Assembly (NCBI GenBank): GCA_902806575.1
Contig: CADCXD010000004.1
Coordinates: 2,046,001 to 2,110,000 of the forward strand
Length of the DNA stretch: 64,000 bases
Reading direction: 5' to 3'
Source: Jackrogersella multiformis
Lineage: Eukaryota; Ascomycota; Sordariomycetes; Xylariales; Hypoxylaceae
Below, piece after piece: positions 60,847 through 64,000 of the stretch (positions are counted from its first letter, which is position 1; every line of letters starts with the position of its first letter). The notes under the pieces are model-generated. The model made no database searches. It was given only the letters and a program-made list of their open reading frames with translations, and was not told the origin of the DNA. The position numbers were made by a program, and so were the translations under genes.

Positions 60847-61596
60847 ATGACTACATCGGTCCCTACCCCACGGCAATTCCTAACCTCCCTCATAGACAGC
60901 CTCGCCTCCATACCTCCCCCCACCGTCACCACCACCTCCCCACCTAGCGCGGGAGCAGGAAACCCGCTGCGGCACATCCCGGCGGCGTACCGGCCGGCCC
61001 TGACGACCCTCTACGCGCTGTACCCGCTGACGCTGCTGCCGGCGCTCGACCTGCTGGACCGGCGTCTGGCGACGCGCGTGGTCGTCCGGGCGTCCCCAAG
61101 CCACGACAAGGCAAAAGAAGACGAAAACGAAAACGAAAACAAAAAGAAAAGCGAAGAAGACACAGGAACAGCAAGCCGCTCCTTCTACATAGTGCGGTCC
61201 GCGCAGCCGTCGCACCCGCGGCGCGGCGGGGGCGGCGACGCCTCGGCGGGTGCGGGCCTATCGTACGTGGTGCGGGTCTCGGCGTGGAACTGCACGTGCG
61301 CGGCCTTCGCGTTCGCCGCGTTCCCGCGCTCGGACCGGGAGTCGCATCCCTACGCCATCGACCCCTACTCGCCTTTTCCTTTTCCTCGGGAGAACGATGC
61401 GCCGGAGGGCGGGGCGTGGCAGTTCGGCGCGCTGAGCCGCGACGGCGCGGAGGGGAGCGGCATCGCCGGCGTGCCGTGCTGCAAGCACCTGCTGGCGTGC
61501 GTGCTGGCCGAGAGGTGGGGCGGGCTGCTGGGCGGGTATGTGGAGGAGAGGGTTGTGACGAGGGAGGAGGGCGCGGGGTTGGTTGCTGATATCTGA
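60847..61596 (+). CDS. SWIM zinc-finger protein, probably the Shu2/Sws1 recombination factor
   Basis: A single-exon, 249-residue protein. A SWIM-type zinc site is read as C149-x-C151 in SAWNCTCAAFAF and C212-x-H214-x2-A217 in VPCCKHLLACVL. The C-x-C...C-x-H-x2-A form with about 60 residues between the halves is what the Shu2/Sws1 family has; generic SWIM fingers have a shorter spacing. Shu2/Sws1 proteins, with Rad51 paralogues, promote Rad51 filament assembly and error-free damage tolerance. The N-terminal part has a helical stretch (AALTTLYALYPLTLLPALDL region) and two low-complexity inserts: an Asp/Glu/Asn/Lys tract at residues 87-105 and a Gly/Arg stretch at 122-132. The gene is GC-rich. 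The SWIM call is firm; the Shu2/Sws1 identity is inferred from spacing. Confidence 0.75.
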   Translation: MTTSVPTPRQFLTSLIDSLASIPPPTVTTTSPPSAGAGNPLRHIPAAYRPALTTLYALYPLTLLPALDLLDRRLATRVVVRASPSHDKAKEDENENENKKKSEEDTGTASRSFYIVRSAQPSHPRRGGGGDASAGAGLSYVVRVSAWNCTCAAFAFAAFPRSDRESHPYAIDPYSPFPFPRENDAPEGGAWQFGALSRDGAEGSGIAGVPCCKHLLACVLAERWGGLLGGYVEERVVTREEGAGLVADI

Positions 61597-61961
61597 GAGG
61601 GCATCTACCTACCTACCTACCTACCTCGTAAGGTGGATTGGGAGGTAGGTGGCATGCCGTGAACGATTAATGAGTCTACGAAGTGATGAACTATTACCTG
61701 CCTACGTATTTGCATAGCTTAGAAAAGGCTTGTATATTATTACAGTGTTAGAGTACGGCACTGAATGAGATATATGAAAATCTTGGCGTTTATGAGGTAA
61801 AATCATGGTTTCATCAGGGGATTATGAGTTTAATGAAACGTCTATAGATTAGCGTGCATGCATGAGGCATCTTTGACCTCGGAATCGACCTTTACTCTTG
61901 AGTATGGATAATGTACAAGGGTCGAAGATATATTTTTTATCCCGTGCATTCATAAACTCCA
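61597..61961. other. Convergent 3' space between the SWIM gene and rpn8
   Basis: No gene seen. A tandem CTAC tract (about 61606-61626) follows the SWIM stop codon; the rest is AT-rich. Confidence 0.5.
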
Positions 61962-63148
61962 TCATTTCTTCTTTTCCTTCTCGGTGCTCTTGTCTGAGGG
62001 TTCGCCATTGACGCCATTGACACTGCTCTCCTTCTTATCCTTGTCATCCTTACCCGCTGTTGCGGCAGCCTCCTCCTTCGCCTCCTTCTCTTCCTGTTGT
62101 TGACGGTTCTGAATTTTGTTCTCGATGAGATCGTGGAAGGCCGTAATGGCGCGGATTAAACTGCTGAGGTAGATGGCAAGGAGCTGGTCGTTTGTCTTGA
62201 CACTCATCGCGTACGACAGTTCGCCTACGTTGCCGTTCTTTTCGTTAACGCCGGGCTTAGGTGTCGATAGGTTAGGTAGGAGGTTGAATATGTCTTGAAG
62301 GTTGCCTAAGACTGCATGGTTCACTGGTAGTTTGCCATCTTGAACCTTCTGAAGATAGGTCTGGATCTCGCGTAATCGGAGGTGCAGCCCTTGTAGCGAC
62401 TGCAGTTGGTTTGTGATGCGTGTTGATAGAGTACCGATAGCCACATCGCGAATATCCCGAAGGAGGTGCTCAACACCGATCTCTTCTGCCTCCTCGGCTT
62501 CGATAGTAGACGGGGTATGTACAAAGGTCTTGGATGTCGTCGTGCCATCCTATACATCATCTATGTTAGCTTATGATCAATCCGTAGCGCAGCTCTAGCA
62601 CAGAGTAACATACATCCTTGATCTCCTCTACAGCGAAATACGCATCCGTCGGGACACCAGACTCCTTCGGTTGGACATCAATGATGACCAACAAGGGATT
62701 AGGTGTGTATCGTTTGAATAGCTCGTTGATCTCGAGATCGGATGCGCGTAGCTTAGGTCCTGAGTGGTACCAGCCTATTAATTTCTCTCTCGCGTTGACC
62801 TTCTTGAACATGTCGTTCATGTTTTCGACATAGTTGTGATCTAAAAACCAGACCGACGGGTCATCGTTATCCTCCTCGAACGGGACTATATGGGAGGAAT
62901 TGAAGTTAGCGGCGCTGATCCAGATGACCGTATAGAAAGCAAGGTGAGAGGCGAGACGACTAACCTGCGAAACTGTTCGATACGCGCACATTCTTTCCAT
63001 CGTTCTGGCCCAGTAGCACTCCCACCACACGCTTCCGCGTACCCTTGGCTACCCGATTGTAGTGGTCTACGACGGAGAGAAGGACGAGAGGAGCGACGGT
63101 GACATTCTTGTTGACGAAAGAAAGGGTCTCGGCAGTCGTTGCAGGCAT
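61962..63148 (-). CDS. rpn8: 26S proteasome regulatory subunit RPN8
   Basis: Three exons, 62965-63148, 62614-62885 and 61962-62549 (introns 79 and 64 nt), give 347 residues, the normal RPN8 length. RPN8 is the non-catalytic MPN-domain partner of the deubiquitinase RPN11 in the proteasome lid. The N-terminal MPN domain reads VAPLVLLSVVDHYNR, RVVGVLLGQNDGK, VSNSFAVPFEEDNDDPSVWF, then GWYHSGPKLRASDLEINELF and NPLLVIIDVQPKE. It lacks the full JAMM zinc set, as expected. After the second splice come VHTPSTIEAEEAEEIGVEHL, then LLRDIRD and a C-terminal helical bundle. The tail is Lys/Glu-rich (EKEAKEEAA...STEKEKKK). Start MPATTAETLSFVNKNVTVAP matches homologues. Confidence 0.96.
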
Positions 63149-64000
63149 GGTGAAGAATGGAAAAGTAAAAAAAAAGGGAAAGTTGGAATATGCGATGAGA
63201 ATAGGAAGCTTGCTACGAAAGAAAACCGAGCTTGATGGAAGTTTGAGAAATAGATGAGAAGGCTGTCGTATGTGAGGCTGCCTTCGCTCGAAACCCCGGC
63301 AAGCTTCCAAGGTTAATTCTTCATTGGGGTTAGCTCCATATTTAGAATGTATGTACCTAGGTACCTACAGACCCGCAGGCTTGCACAGCTTCCATGTGAG
63401 GCTGATACAATCCAGGTACCTGGGTACTTAGGATAAGGTTCTAACTACATAATCACCGTGGCTGGTGTTGTGGCTTGATCAAGATATCCATAATATCTTT
63501 TAAAGATCCTCGAATTCAACTGTCGGGGTTTCTAAGCACCAACAAAATGCACAATGTCAGACGAATCGAGAAAGGAATTTGTCAAGTCGCTGAATCATCC
63601 CGGTTGACTGAGGTATATTATGTATCATATCTTAGCAGCTAGGAAAGGCAAATCCCGCTCTATCCGCTGGACCGAGTAAAAACATTGTAAGCTGATCTTT
63701 GACCATCACTTGTTTGTTACAGGCCTACAAATATCCTAACAGAGGAAACTTTGTTGTTTATGGACGAGCGGGAACTATTAGAGACTAAAGGCACGATACC
63801 TCCCTAGTGTTAAAAGCCCCATGACAACAAAATTGGGTTACTACATAGGTACCTAGGTAGCTACAGGTTAATAAATTTCTCAACATCAAGTCCTTACTAT
63901 TTCCTATACGTACCTAGGTATACATATCTTCAACTTCTTAACTTCGGCGGCCCAACGGAAAGAGTTGCAATGTGATCTCAGTTCGTATAAATATAGCCGA
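63149..64000. other. Right-edge region, no gene seen
   Basis: This holds the rpn8 promoter and further AT-rich DNA with TACCTAGG stretches at 63353-63367, 63414-63428, 63847-63861 and 63908-63921. A 32-codon frame from 63548 has no recognisable features. Confidence 0.5.

Overview
The window looks like chromosomal DNA of a filamentous ascomycete (Pezizomycotina, most likely a sordariomycete). Reasons: genes are split by very short introns (about 49-115 nt) with GTRAGT-type donors, CTAAC/CTGAC branch points and YAG acceptors; several families are fungal or filamentous-fungal (HET domain, DUF3433, POF1, Ecl1, chorismate synthase with the fungal insertion). The intergenic DNA is peppered with TACCTAGGTA / TAGGTAGG motifs. 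Coordinates of multi-exon genes below are my own splice models; each was checked for phase and for a length close to that expected of the family.

Layout. 1-1.04 kb: the 3' exons of a class II aldolase/adducin-family gene, whose 5' end lies off the left edge. 1.04-9.98 kb: about 9 kb without a recognisable gene, with a (CTG)15 tract. 9.98-10.47 kb: an Ecl1-family zinc-site protein. 10.47-27.33 kb: about 17 kb gene desert. 27.3-36.6 kb: a compact housekeeping block (cct3, vps11, a lipoate-protein ligase, aro2). 36.6-37.58 kb: an intergenic space with a foldback (MITE-like) element of about 380 bp. 37.6-44.8 kb: a HET-domain gene facing a giant two-exon DUF3433 membrane-protein gene. 44.8-46.4 kb: a tRNA-derived SINE-like element. 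46.4-53.8 kb: a POF1-type nucleotidyltransferase, APC10/DOC1 and an M1 aminopeptidase with two plausible starts. 55.0-63.1 kb: a coiled-coil/RGG protein, a four-exon 78-residue CENP-W kinetochore gene, a small secreted eight-cysteine protein, a Shu2/Sws1-type SWIM protein and the proteasome subunit RPN8.

The genes are mostly independent housekeeping loci: protein folding (CCT), vacuolar tethering (HOPS/CORVET), lipoylation, aromatic amino acids, the cell cycle (APC/C, kinetochore), protein turnover (proteasome, aminopeptidase) and recombination (Shu). No biosynthetic cluster, CRISPR, rRNA or intact tRNA gene was seen. The least ordinary parts are the foldback element with compensatory hairpin changes, the TACCTAGG repeat family (one arm of the foldback element carries an insertion of it), the SINE-like element, the small secreted cysteine-rich protein and the HET/DUF3433 pair.
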